NCBI GenBank assembly: GCA_030740295.1
Contig: JASLXP010000215.1
Coordinates: 1 to 15,638 of the forward strand
Direction: 5' to 3'
DNA length: 15,638 nucleotides
DNA from: Planctomycetota bacterium
Lineage (GTDB): Bacteria; Planctomycetota; PUPC01; JACPCR01
Translations under genes and position numbers: made by a program
Part shown: piece by piece, positions 1-8,804 of the stretch
Position numbering within the stretch: the first letter of the stretch is position 1
How the letters are laid out: the number at the start of each line of letters is the position of its first letter
The notes under the pieces: model-generated
The model's input: the letters and a program-made list of their open reading frames with translations, nothing else
Told to the model about the DNA's origin: nothing
Databases searched by the model: none

Positions 1-1
1 C

Positions 2-1000
2 CAGTTCGCTGCCGGGAGCTCGAATACATCACCGGGCAACATCCTGCCGGAATTGCTCCATCGTCACGGCCTGCTGACAAAGGTGGACAGCAAGCTGCCG
101 AAGATTACCAGGGAGGGTCTGTCTTCGATCGTTCAGCATTCACCGGTGGCCCAATGGATTCAAACGGGGGATAAGACCGCCCTGATCGATGCCCTGAAGA
201 GGGACATCGCCGAGATGCAGAACTACGGCGTCATGTACACCTCGGCAGAGGTCTTCACCGACCGCGTGTTCCTCTACGCCATCCAGAACGCATCCATGTG
301 TTACACCGGCGGCTTCGCCGCGCGAAACAAGTTCTGCCACACACATGCCGCCAGTTGGGAAGGCTTCGGGACTGACTACGCGGCTCTGGTACGGACCGCA
401 CGGCCAAATGAGTTCCATGCTCTGGTCTACAATTTCAAGGACGAGGAACAGCGAGGCACTCTCCGGCTCTGGACCCTTCAGCACGGTCAATACAAACTCT
501 TCACAGGCACAGACGCGAATGAAGATGATGAAATTGACACACCTCCTGCCGGGCAGACGTTAGAGATTCAAAGGGCGACCTCGATCTCTCTGGCTCTGCC
601 ACCCCGGGCCGTCACCGTCGTACGCCTCGAACAGACAGAAAAACTCGACGATGAACGCAGGCGGCCCGACCTGGCGATTTCGATAAGCGATATTCATGTG
701 AAAGGCCAAACGCTCCGACTGGTCATCCACAACATCGGCTCGAAAGACGCAGGGGAGTTCGAAGTGAGCCTTCTGGATGCCAGAGGCAAACCGCAGAGCC
801 TTAAGAAAGCAGCAGGCATCGAGGCGCCCCTGGACTTGAAACCAAGGCGCCTGGAACTCCAGTTCGACCTCCCCGCCCAGACGACTGGCTGGTCGTTAGC
901 CATCGATCCGGCTAATCGCATTCCGGAGATTTTTGAAGGGAACAATCGCGTCGCACTGCCTACTTCAAATCGACCTCGGAAGCCGGCAGCCAGCCGCTGA
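2..1000 (+). CDS. C-terminal part of a large secreted protein ending in a CARDB domain (5' end outside the window)
   Basis: The reading frame is open from the first complete codon at position 2, so the TTG at 53 is internal and the true start lies upstream; 332 residues are visible. Visible residues ~1-130 are rich in aromatics, with a stretch reading YTSAEVFTDRVFLY then ASMCYTGG, which recalls the last helices of an alpha/alpha-barrel carbohydrate-active enzyme, but no catalytic residue can be assigned. Residues ~135-215 form a beta-rich segment (FHALVYNF, LRLWTL, LPPRAVTVVRLEQ) like the C-terminal sandwich of many glycosidases. Residues ~222-320 match the CARDB pattern, opening with RPDLAIS, then VIHNIGSKDAGEFEVSL, and closing with DPANRIPEIFEGNN; CARDB is an extracellular Ig-like fold. 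The gene overlaps the tail of the convergent propeller gene by 41 bases. The CARDB call is firm; the enzymatic part is unidentified. Confidence 0.8.
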   Translation, partial: QFAAGSSNTSPGNILPELLHRHGLLTKVDSKLPKITREGLSSIVQHSPVAQWIQTGDKTALIDALKRDIAEMQNYGVMYTSAEVFTDRVFLYAIQNASMCYTGGFAARNKFCHTHAASWEGFGTDYAALVRTARPNEFHALVYNFKDEEQRGTLRLWTLQHGQYKLFTGTDANEDDEIDTPPAGQTLEIQRATSISLALPPRAVTVVRLEQTEKLDDERRRPDLAISISDIHVKGQTLRLVIHNIGSKDAGEFEVSLLDARGKPQSLKKAAGIEAPLDLKPRRLELQFDLPAQTTGWSLAIDPANRIPEIFEGNNRVALPTSNRPRKPAASR

Positions 1001-2279
1001 GTTTCTTGCCGGCTTCGTCCTGCCAGACCACGCCAATCCAGCCGTTGGCTCTTGTGGTGACTTTGAGCTGTTGCCCCTTTGAAACCGCGCCGATCAGTTT
1101 GTCGCCTCTTTTGACCTCGAACTTCTCAGCCTTGACCACGGCCGTTCCTTTGGTCTTGATGATGCCTGTGCTCACCAGGCCGAGAAAGCTGTTGACGATG
1201 CCGCCCACCTGTTTCGGCTGTGAGCCATCCACCGGCATGAAGAAAATGCGCCTCTGTTTGATCGTCCCGCTGATGACGATGGTTTTGCTGTCGGAAGTCC
1301 AGTATGGCTTGCTCGAGGGGTGGCCGTTGGCAATCTCGAGCAGGCGGCTGGAGCCCGAGGCGAGATCGATGAGCATGACCGCCTGTTTCCTTTTGCTGGT
1401 TGTTTCGGCTGTCTCACGGAAGCCGCCCGCCCAGGCCAGAGTTTTACCGTCCGGAGAGAGCCCGTAATCGGAGTACGAAATCGTAGCATGCATGGTCTTC
1501 ACAAGAGAGGGGTTCTTACCTTCAGGCCCCACTTTCCTGATGTGATGTCCGGCCGCGTCTTTATCGTAAACGGCATAGAGGAGCCATTTTCCGGCCCATG
1601 CGGCCAGGTTGCCTGGGCCGACTTTTATCGGGTTCTTACCATTGCTGTTGACGAGCCACACCTGCCGCTCTGACTCGTAGGCCAGTTTTCTGCCGTCAGG
1701 AGACCACATGGGGGAGCTGGCATTGGCCATCAGCAAGGTGGGTTTAGAGCCACCTTTGACCGCACGATAGTATATTTTTCGATCCCACCCTTTGTCCTTG
1801 CTCTTTCTGTGCGTGTAAGCGACGCCATGGCCGCTGGGATGCCAGGCCGCGTCATCAATCTGGCCCGCATCCAACTCCACTAAGTCCCTGACGGGGCCTC
1901 CGGCAAACGGTACCACGCTCAGGAAAGTATGGCGATTGAAGTCATCGTCTGTCTCCGTCCGCTGCACGGCCAGGAGGTCGCCATTGGGGGAGGCGGCCTT
2001 GAACGTCACGTCTGAAGCAGGCCGGGCAACAGTCCCATCACCCCAGAAAAACGCCAGTCCTTTTTCCTTCTTGTTCGCTGAGAGGATGCCTCTCGGCCAG
2101 ATGACGGCCTGAATGGCGCCGCCTTTCAACCGCCTCACTTCGCCTTTGAGGTTTACGACGAAGGTGATGTTCCCCTCTTCCTTCGAGTAGGTATCGTACA
2201 CTGCCCATTCCTCTGCATGGGACAGGGCAGGGAGCAGTAACAAGGTTCCGTGAATGAAGATTGTCAGCAAGACTTTCAT
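960..2279 (-). CDS. Secreted PD40/TolB-like beta-propeller protein with C-terminal SH3-like domain
   Basis: Product of 439 residues. Residues 1-22 are a signal peptide (MKVLLTIFIHGTLLLLPALSHA, with cleavage after SHA expected), so the protein is exported. Residues ~25-365 contain repeated WD40-like PD40 blades: AAWHPSGHGVAYT (144-156), MWSPDGRKLAYES (191-203), YGLSPDGKTLAWAG (272-285) and YWTSDSKTIVISG (326-338). Residues ~378-438 (GTAVVKAEKFEVKRGDKLIG to GWLPASEV) look like a bacterial SH3-type module. Such propellers usually bind proteins or peptidoglycan-associated partners; no catalytic residue is evident and TolB itself lacks this SH3 tail. A GTG five codons upstream (2294) is possible, but the strong Shine-Dalgarno sequence lies between it and the ATG at 2279, which favours the ATG. 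It lies 111 bases after the giant gene on the same strand, so co-transcription is possible. Confidence 0.85.
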   Translation of the reverse strand: MKVLLTIFIHGTLLLLPALSHAEEWAVYDTYSKEEGNITFVVNLKGEVRRLKGGAIQAVIWPRGILSANKKEKGLAFFWGDGTVARPASDVTFKAASPNGDLLAVQRTETDDDFNRHTFLSVVPFAGGPVRDLVELDAGQIDDAAWHPSGHGVAYTHRKSKDKGWDRKIYYRAVKGGSKPTLLMANASSPMWSPDGRKLAYESERQVWLVNSNGKNPIKVGPGNLAAWAGKWLLYAVYDKDAAGHHIRKVGPEGKNPSLVKTMHATISYSDYGLSPDGKTLAWAGGFRETAETTSKRKQAVMLIDLASGSSRLLEIANGHPSSKPYWTSDSKTIVISGTIKQRRIFFMPVDGSQPKQVGGIVNSFLGLVSTGIIKTKGTAVVKAEKFEVKRGDKLIGAVSKGQQLKVTTRANGWIGVVWQDEAGKKLSGWLPASEVDLK

Positions 2280-2282
2280 AAC

Positions 2283-2292
2283 TTCTCCTTCC
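2283..2292 (-). promoter_or_regulatory. Ribosome binding site of the propeller gene
   Basis: The minus strand reads GGAAGGAGAA, with the AAGGAG core five bases ahead of the ATG at 2279. It is the best Shine-Dalgarno match among the minus-strand genes and decides the start, because it lies downstream of the alternative GTG at 2294. Confidence 0.75.
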
Positions 2293-2390
2293 ACAGGAAT
2301 AGTTAATACGACCCAGTCAGCATGATAATCGAAATCCTGCGTTGCTGGAGCGGAAAGTCATAGACCCAGGGCCACACGAAGTATGACGCC

Positions 2391-5300
2391 TCACTTCACG
2401 AAATACGGATAGTGAGTCGTCGTCCCCCAGTTCTCGCCGCCGTCCTGGGAACGGATGTGAAGGAAGTTCATGCCTGGCAGGAGCCGCTCGGAGATTTCAA
2501 GTGTCTTGAAATTCCCCTCTGGTTCATCGTCTGGAATCGTCTTGGAGTAGTGGTCGAACCGGAAGTCGACATCGTCTTCCTCCTCCTCATCGTCTGGTGT
2601 ATCCAGGCCCTGTTCCAGATCGCCGGTGACTGTTTCGGCAAGTTCGGAGACTGCGGCAATCTTGTCGTATCGGTCATCGATGACGAAGCTGAAGCCGTTG
2701 GCGCCGGTTTCATCGATTGCCTTTATGTCAAACTTTGGCGTGCGGACACCGCTGCGACCAACGATGCCGATGCCGTCAAGGTAGAGGCTCTGAGCATATG
2801 CCGTTGTCACTTCGCCGGCCTGGGTGGTGTAGTAGTAATAATCGGTGATAGCGAGGGCCTCGATGGTCGTGCCCTTGCCCTTGCCGATATATTTTCCGTG
2901 CAGCTTCTCCAGGTCACACCAGGTCAACTTCCATGTAGCATCTGCGATGACGTCCGGCCCCTCCAGGAATTGAATCCACTCACCTCTGACCTTCGCGGCA
3001 ACCAGTACCTTCGCGCCCTTAGCGGCCCGATACTCGAAGGAAAGGATCGGATGCTTCTTCACATCGAACGGCTTATCCCAGACGATTGTGCCGTAGGTTC
3101 CAGCGGTGCTGGTCTGAGCAATACCAAGACAATAAGCACCCTTCTGTTTGCTGAAGACGCGGCTCAGTGTCGAGTAGGAATTGTAGGCTGTGCAGCCCTC
3201 ATCATTGAATGCGAAGTCTTTGTACGTGAGCATCGAGTGCGACAGGCCGGCGACTCTCGGCGGCAGCGGCGGAAGAATGTCTTCCTCTGGGGTGAGCTCC
3301 CAGGACCAGGCGATTGGCTCGCTCACGTTGCCGGCGAAATCTTTCAGGCCTTCGACTCTCACGTTCATGGTGACAGGTCCCCCATAAGAAACCTGGCGTG
3401 CGCCGAGCGCGAGAGCCCAGTCCCATTCGAAGGAGCCGGTGGATTTATCGTGACGCATCAGTTCGGGATCGAATCCGAACTCTTTGCCATTCAGCGTAAT
3501 TTTCAGGGATGTAAAATCGAGCCCGGAGCCGGCCTCTTCGATGATCATGCGCATCAATCGCCAGGCCACCGGCTTGTCCGGCTTGGGGGATGTCTCGACA
3601 ACCTTGGGCGGGAGATTATCGACCTGAAAACGGTAGTGCGCGGTGGGGCCGGGATTACCGGAGCCGTCAATGGCGCGGATGTTCAGATAGACGTTACCGT
3701 CCGGGGCATCCTTGAACACATGTTCGGCTGTTCTGATGTTGATCGTCTTTGACGGTTCGGCCGGCTTATTCGACCAGGAGTAGCTGTAGCCTGCAATGCC
3801 GCTGGTGTCGGAGGATCTCCAGGAAAGCTTGAATCCGTGCGAGCTGCTTACGCTCGGGACGAGCTCCAGGTTGTCGAGATGAATCGTCGACCCAGGCGCA
3901 TTGCCCTGATAGCCGATGTCCTGCATGTACATCGAACGGACGTTCAGCGCGTCCTGGCTCGTTGCGCTGCTGAGCGATGACAGGGCCTGATAAAGATTGA
4001 CTTCGGCGTGACGCCAGGTGTTGTCGGCAACAATGCCGGGAATGGTGGCGTCAGCGGACGAAGCGCTGTCGGTGAAGGACAGGATCATTCCATTGATGCT
4101 TTCGTCTTCCCCCGGGATGCCGGGCTCGTTTCGAAGAATGAAATTGGAGCGGACGAGCGAGGTGGGAACTTTGTAATCGAAACTCAGAATGGGGAACTGT
4201 CCCGCATGAAACTCACCCACGGGCAGGGGCACGGTGAACGGCGAACCGGAGAACATGTTGACAAGCCCAAGGCTGCGATTGCCGCGGGCCGCGTGAGTGT
4301 CATCCGTTGCGGCGGCAGCCTCTTCGGAGAAGTGCTCGAAGCTGCTTTCCGGCCATTCAAAATCGAAACGGGCCGGCTGGTTGGTGAGCGTGACGCGGGT
4401 CGGCGGCGTCTTGTCGGCCTTCGTGGAATATGTGTACTTCCAATCGATGGGGAGCGCCTTGTCTTCGACTCTGAAATCCAGTTTGCAGTGTATTGTCTGG
4501 CCGTTCTTAAAGTTCTCAGTCAGGCCGTTGAGGACGATGTGAAGCTCGTTCGCCTTTCGCGTGACGGCCTGGTCTGCGCTGACCTGAACGCCGTTGATCA
4601 TCAGATGCGACCCGAGGCTGTGATTGCTGTTTTCGCCGAGCACCAGGCGGATCGTCTCGCCACCCCACTGCGCTCCGTTGGCTGGTTGCATGGATTCGAC
4701 TTTTGGCTCGACGGCTTCCTTGAGGAAGGGCAGGTTTACTGTCGCTATGAGCGTGCCCTCTTTATTGAAAGCTTTGGCGCTTGCGAGCCACGCCCCTGGT
4801 GTAAGGTCCGGAATGCTTGCGGTTGGCTCCGTTGTTCTGATGGACTTAATCGGTTTGCTGCCATCTTTTGCTACCTCGACTACATAGTGCGCGCCTTCAA
4901 TCGGCTGCCATGCAAGTAAGAACGGCGAAGTGCTGCGGCTTCGGATTTTGAAGTTGTCCAGATGAAACGTCGTGCCGGCAGCGTTGCCGCCGAAGCCGAC
5001 GTTGAGATAGCCCTCGTGGAAATTGCCGAATGCGAGCTGATCGAGCGTCAGTGTTTCCGCACTGGGATACATGCGAGCGAGGTACTCGCCGAGGTCGATT
5101 GAGAAACGATGCCACTGGCCGTCGGCGATGATGGTCTCGGTCTTGCCGATTCTCTTGATGAGCTCGCCGCTGGTGGGGTCGCCGTTGAGATGTATGAACG
5201 ACCACTTGCGGTGCTTGGGATCGTCCTTGATGGAGAAATAGAGATTTACTCGGGCCTCGGCGGGCAACTGATAATCGAAGGAAAGCTCATCGACTTTCAG

Positions 5301-8300
5301 GAGATTAATTTCGGTAATCGGCGCCCGAGCGCCAAAGTCACCACCGGAAAGCGCATTGGTCAGACGCAGGCACTTGCCTGCAGCGGCCGAGTTCGTGGTC
5401 TTGGCATTCCGCGACAGGTTCTCTACAGAAATATGCGCGCTCTCGTCGCCGTTGGGCGCAATCCAGCCTTCAATGCCGTTTTCAAAATTGTAGAGGCATC
5501 CGCCATGTGAAGTGGTGGTGAGATTAAGTTGTGTGGTCGCATTGATAGAGGGAGTAGGGCGGATGTCTTCCTTCTTTGGATTAATGATGTCCTGGCCGGG
5601 GATGGAGTTCTCGTAAGAGATTTTCACACGGGCTACCATCATACTGTTGTTGTATGTCCAGATGCCGAGACGGTCTCCGTCGAGAGGGAGCTTGTCCTTG
5701 AATTGCAGAGCAAGATGGTTATCAAAGTAATACTTAATCTCGTCACCGATTTTGCGGACCTTGATGTAATACCAGGCTCCGTGGATAGCGCGCCCGCCGG
5801 GATCCCATCCCACGCGTACGAGCCGTGAGCCGCCGCGGGCGATACGTGTGCGAGGCAGGAGCTGGCGGCCGGTCTGTGCCATGGATTCGCGTCCGCGCAG
5901 GATGCGGGTCCAGGTCTCGCTCCAGAGCGGATCCCAGGCGCCGAGGACGAAGCTGTAACCGGTCGAGGCTTCTTCGCCCCGCGCGCAGATAGTGGCGTTG
6001 AGATCGCCGACTCGAGGATAATAGAGCTTTGTCTCGGCCTTCATCTTGCCCTGACGCATACGCATGCCCGCGTAGAATTCCAGGGTGACGTCGCCGGGGA
6101 AACGATCCTTGTGCCACAGGATGGCGGCGCTCTTACTGCGGCCGTTCAGGTGAGACCAGCGCGGGTCGCAGGCGAAGCGGTTGGTTACTTCCCACAGCCC
6201 GATTTTGCTCCAGTCAGACGGCGCGGTTTTGAAGAGGTAGTCACGCACGTGGTCACGATTGACGCCAACGAAAGCGAGATCGTTCTTGAACATCGTGACC
6301 AGTTTGACGCGGCGTCCTTTGAGCGGATTGGGATCACGACGTGAGATGATGGATTTGTCGCCGTACGCGAGCCGGACATAGTGGCCATCGCGCATGACCC
6401 TGAGCTGGGTCACGGTTTCTTCCGGGCTCTGGATCTGTGCTTCATCAAGGACCTCCCCGTTCTTCAGAAGCTGGACGTTGAAACGCGGGTCAAATCTGGT
6501 GGGCCTGGCGACGGCTTCCTGTGCAGTGGGGCTGTCGGTGCTGATCGTTTTTTCGACCAGGTCGTCTTCGTCTTCGCTGGGCAGGAGGCCATCCGGATTA
6601 ACGACGATTTTTTCGCCCCTTCCGGGTTCAGGAATTGGCTCTTCTTTCTTCTTGTTTACGGCCTCAATCTTTACCGCGTAGCCGGTCTCCTCAGTGGGCG
6701 CTTCTGTGCCGAAGGCAAGGACGACGCCATCCGAAACCGGCACGTTGATCTTGAAGCGGCCAAAAAAGTCTCCCTTGTGCATGTACGTCCGGCGCTTCGG
6801 GACTTCGCTCACGCGCACCTGCTTTTCGACTTCTTCCTTAACGAGAATTGGATAGTCCATCTCTTCTCGCGGAGCGGTCTCTGAATACACCGGCGGGGGC
6901 GCTTTCTCGATGGTTTCAGGCACCCAGGCCCATTTGGGCGAGGCCCAGCCCTGCATGTAAGGGTCGTTGGCAAAGATGGCGTTCTCTTCAAGTTTCTCCC
7001 AGTTGCGAGGGATGACGCGGCCGAGGGATATATCGCGGAACGCGGCATTTCCCCTGGCCAGAACGCCGATGCCGCCGAGCTGGCTTTTGCCGGCAACATG
7101 CAGCACCAGGCTGTCATTCAGATAAAGGCCGGCCTCGCCGTTCTGGGCGATCTGGAGCGCCCATTCATTCCAGGCGCCTTCTTCTGTCGAGAGCGGCGTT
7201 GCTGCCAGCACGGATTCCCTGCCGTTCCGCACGTGCAGCGCTGAGACCCTGTCTCTGCTGCTTCGAATGGCGTAATGATTCTTCTCGTCTTGAAAGCCCC
7301 AGACGAACCCGAGGTTCCCCTTGCCCGACAGTCTGGCCTTTGCCTGCAAGGCTCCCGCGGTGTAGCCGTGGCTCTGTAGCAGGTACACGGATTTTGAATC
7401 TAGGGCGCTGGAGAGAGTTACGCCCTTGCCGGGCAGGCCAGGGCGATCCGTTACCGCTTCATCGAGCATCCATTTCCCGGCTACCGGCCCTGCGCATTCG
7501 GTGAGGACTTCCTTGCGGTCAAGCTGAAGCTGTTCAGGAGAATTCACCTCGATGTCATCAAAGTATGTGGCGCCATCGCCTGCCGAATAGAGCCCAACCT
7601 TCCCGCCCGATGCCTGGTCATTGAATAAGTCGAAGAGCGGCACTCGATCTACAAAAGTCTGGATGCGTTTGCCGACAGTGGCTACCTTAAGCTGGTACCA
7701 CTGCCCGGTCTTGCCGAGCACACGGCGTTGCGCGAGGAGCTCACGGCCTTTTGGGGTCACCCGAATGATGCGAGCCAGGCCGGGGTGACGCCGGTAAGTG
7801 AGGAGTTCCCATTCAAAAAGGAAATAGTCTTTGGGGGCAACTTTATGAAAGACGAGCCCGCAGACACCTCCATCGGATTTGACGGACGCGGAGAATTCGA
7901 AATCGTCCCAGAATGGAAACCCGGTCACCGCCACTGCCCGTTTTCCGGCTGCAGCCTTAAACGCGAACGGGTTCGCACTGCGCTGCGCTTCCGGCATCTT
8001 CCCGGCCCGGACGCGGGCATCCTTGCTCCGGCGTACCTTGGCCATCACCGAGATGAACGACCAGTCGCCGCCCTCGACGGCCCATCGCCCGAGTTGCTTC
8101 TCCTCTTCGGTGCGCATGAAATCGTCCGAAAACCGGATCGGTTCGAGCGGCTGCACTCGCGAGCGAAGCACTTTGATGTTCGTTTCGTTCTGCCCGAAGA
8201 GCGCCGCGCCCCCGCGAAGAGCTCTGTCGTAGGCTCGAAGGTACATCCGATGGTTCACGATGACCGATACGGCACCCGGCTGGACGCGAAGGGTGAGCTG

Positions 8301-8633
8301 GTGTTGTCCGGGCTTCCCGAGATCCGGGAGCTCGGCTTGCGCCAGAGTCTTCTGCTTCCCTTGCATGGATCGGGTGAGCTGTGCCTGTTGCCCTTCCCAA
8401 AGCAATCGATAGAGACCGGCTTCCGACTGACACAGGAGAATGTCCACCGACCGCGCGCCTTTGCCAGCTTCGAGCGTCAGGTCCCAGTTGATGCTTTCCG
8501 GAGCAGACTTCTGCACTACCAGGTAACGTTGGCTGCCGATTGAGACAGATTCCGGATCGGCCGCAGACGTCACGCTTCCAAGCCACGACGCCACCACGCA
8601 CAGGCCCCAGAGGGGCAGTCTTTTGGATGCCAT
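2391..8633 (-). CDS. Giant (2080-residue) secreted multimodular protein: LamG/DUF1080-like sandwiches followed by CBM-like, FN3-like and Ig-like triplets
   Basis: Residues 1-24 are a signal peptide (cleavage expected after VTSA). Residues ~25-1010 look like a row of concanavalin-like sandwiches of the LamG/DUF1080 kind: ~25-160, ~165-365 (opens FSDDFMR, ends ATYFDDIEV), ~375-540 (ends AAFRDISLGRV), ~600-810 (interrupted by a proline- and acid-rich stretch at ~664-710) and ~815-1010 (ends ARVKISYEN). Residues ~1045-2080 repeat a triplet: a jelly-roll CBM-like module (~1045-1235, ~1423-1595, ~1800-1960), an FN3-like module (~1236-1305, ~1598-1672, ~1968-2080) and an Ig-like module (~1306-1405, ~1673-1780; absent after the third copy). 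The third FN3-like module holds an acidic insertion with PDDEEEEDDVD. There is no visible catalytic motif, membrane segment, PEP-CTERM or LPXTG signal. The start has no clear Shine-Dalgarno sequence but directly precedes a good signal peptide. Likely a glycan-binding or adhesive scaffold (inference). Confidence 0.85.
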   Translation of the reverse strand: MASKRLPLWGLCVVASWLGSVTSAADPESVSIGSQRYLVVQKSAPESINWDLTLEAGKGARSVDILLCQSEAGLYRLLWEGQQAQLTRSMQGKQKTLAQAELPDLGKPGQHQLTLRVQPGAVSVIVNHRMYLRAYDRALRGGAALFGQNETNIKVLRSRVQPLEPIRFSDDFMRTEEEKQLGRWAVEGGDWSFISVMAKVRRSKDARVRAGKMPEAQRSANPFAFKAAAGKRAVAVTGFPFWDDFEFSASVKSDGGVCGLVFHKVAPKDYFLFEWELLTYRRHPGLARIIRVTPKGRELLAQRRVLGKTGQWYQLKVATVGKRIQTFVDRVPLFDLFNDQASGGKVGLYSAGDGATYFDDIEVNSPEQLQLDRKEVLTECAGPVAGKWMLDEAVTDRPGLPGKGVTLSSALDSKSVYLLQSHGYTAGALQAKARLSGKGNLGFVWGFQDEKNHYAIRSSRDRVSALHVRNGRESVLAATPLSTEEGAWNEWALQIAQNGEAGLYLNDSLVLHVAGKSQLGGIGVLARGNAAFRDISLGRVIPRNWEKLEENAIFANDPYMQGWASPKWAWVPETIEKAPPPVYSETAPREEMDYPILVKEEVEKQVRVSEVPKRRTYMHKGDFFGRFKINVPVSDGVVLAFGTEAPTEETGYAVKIEAVNKKKEEPIPEPGRGEKIVVNPDGLLPSEDEDDLVEKTISTDSPTAQEAVARPTRFDPRFNVQLLKNGEVLDEAQIQSPEETVTQLRVMRDGHYVRLAYGDKSIISRRDPNPLKGRRVKLVTMFKNDLAFVGVNRDHVRDYLFKTAPSDWSKIGLWEVTNRFACDPRWSHLNGRSKSAAILWHKDRFPGDVTLEFYAGMRMRQGKMKAETKLYYPRVGDLNATICARGEEASTGYSFVLGAWDPLWSETWTRILRGRESMAQTGRQLLPRTRIARGGSRLVRVGWDPGGRAIHGAWYYIKVRKIGDEIKYYFDNHLALQFKDKLPLDGDRLGIWTYNNSMMVARVKISYENSIPGQDIINPKKEDIRPTPSINATTQLNLTTTSHGGCLYNFENGIEGWIAPNGDESAHISVENLSRNAKTTNSAAAGKCLRLTNALSGGDFGARAPITEINLLKVDELSFDYQLPAEARVNLYFSIKDDPKHRKWSFIHLNGDPTSGELIKRIGKTETIIADGQWHRFSIDLGEYLARMYPSAETLTLDQLAFGNFHEGYLNVGFGGNAAGTTFHLDNFKIRSRSTSPFLLAWQPIEGAHYVVEVAKDGSKPIKSIRTTEPTASIPDLTPGAWLASAKAFNKEGTLIATVNLPFLKEAVEPKVESMQPANGAQWGGETIRLVLGENSNHSLGSHLMINGVQVSADQAVTRKANELHIVLNGLTENFKNGQTIHCKLDFRVEDKALPIDWKYTYSTKADKTPPTRVTLTNQPARFDFEWPESSFEHFSEEAAAATDDTHAARGNRSLGLVNMFSGSPFTVPLPVGEFHAGQFPILSFDYKVPTSLVRSNFILRNEPGIPGEDESINGMILSFTDSASSADATIPGIVADNTWRHAEVNLYQALSSLSSATSQDALNVRSMYMQDIGYQGNAPGSTIHLDNLELVPSVSSSHGFKLSWRSSDTSGIAGYSYSWSNKPAEPSKTINIRTAEHVFKDAPDGNVYLNIRAIDGSGNPGPTAHYRFQVDNLPPKVVETSPKPDKPVAWRLMRMIIEEAGSGLDFTSLKITLNGKEFGFDPELMRHDKSTGSFEWDWALALGARQVSYGGPVTMNVRVEGLKDFAGNVSEPIAWSWELTPEEDILPPLPPRVAGLSHSMLTYKDFAFNDEGCTAYNSYSTLSRVFSKQKGAYCLGIAQTSTAGTYGTIVWDKPFDVKKHPILSFEYRAAKGAKVLVAAKVRGEWIQFLEGPDVIADATWKLTWCDLEKLHGKYIGKGKGTTIEALAITDYYYYTTQAGEVTTAYAQSLYLDGIGIVGRSGVRTPKFDIKAIDETGANGFSFVIDDRYDKIAAVSELAETVTGDLEQGLDTPDDEEEEDDVDFRFDHYSKTIPDDEPEGNFKTLEISERLLPGMNFLHIRSQDGGENWGTTTHYPYFVK

Positions 8634-8648
8634 TCGAAAGAGTTTTTT

Positions 8649-8673
8649 ATGCGCAAGTAGAGGATGTGCGCAT
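8649..8673 (-). promoter_or_regulatory. Inverted repeat just upstream of the giant gene's start
   Basis: Seven-base arms, ATGCGCA at 8649-8655 and TGCGCAT at 8667-8673, are separated by 11 bases and end 15 bases before the ATG at 8633. In the minus-strand mRNA this could fold into a hairpin next to the initiation region, or it could be a repressor operator as DNA. An A-run lies between it and the start codon. No promoter is obvious in the rest of the 171-base gap. The role is a guess; the repeat itself is seen directly. Confidence 0.35.
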
Positions 8674-8804
8674 TTAACAGGAAGCCAAGAATCTGGCCAG
8701 AATGAGCCCCGGGTTTTACATGTTCTTGAGATGGCTTTGCTGCAGGAGGGCGCGGCTTATTCGTGGCTGGATGTCATCCTGAGTGAATGAATGCCAACAG
8801 CGTC

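Noticed and set aside
2412..3752. Long plus-strand open frame (446 codons) antisense to the giant gene
   Set aside because: It lies wholly within the giant gene, has no signal peptide or recognisable domain, and its sense counterpart has clear modules.
4008..4919. Plus-strand open frame of 303 codons antisense to the giant gene
   Set aside because: It is a shadow frame of the triplet region, with no recognisable domain.
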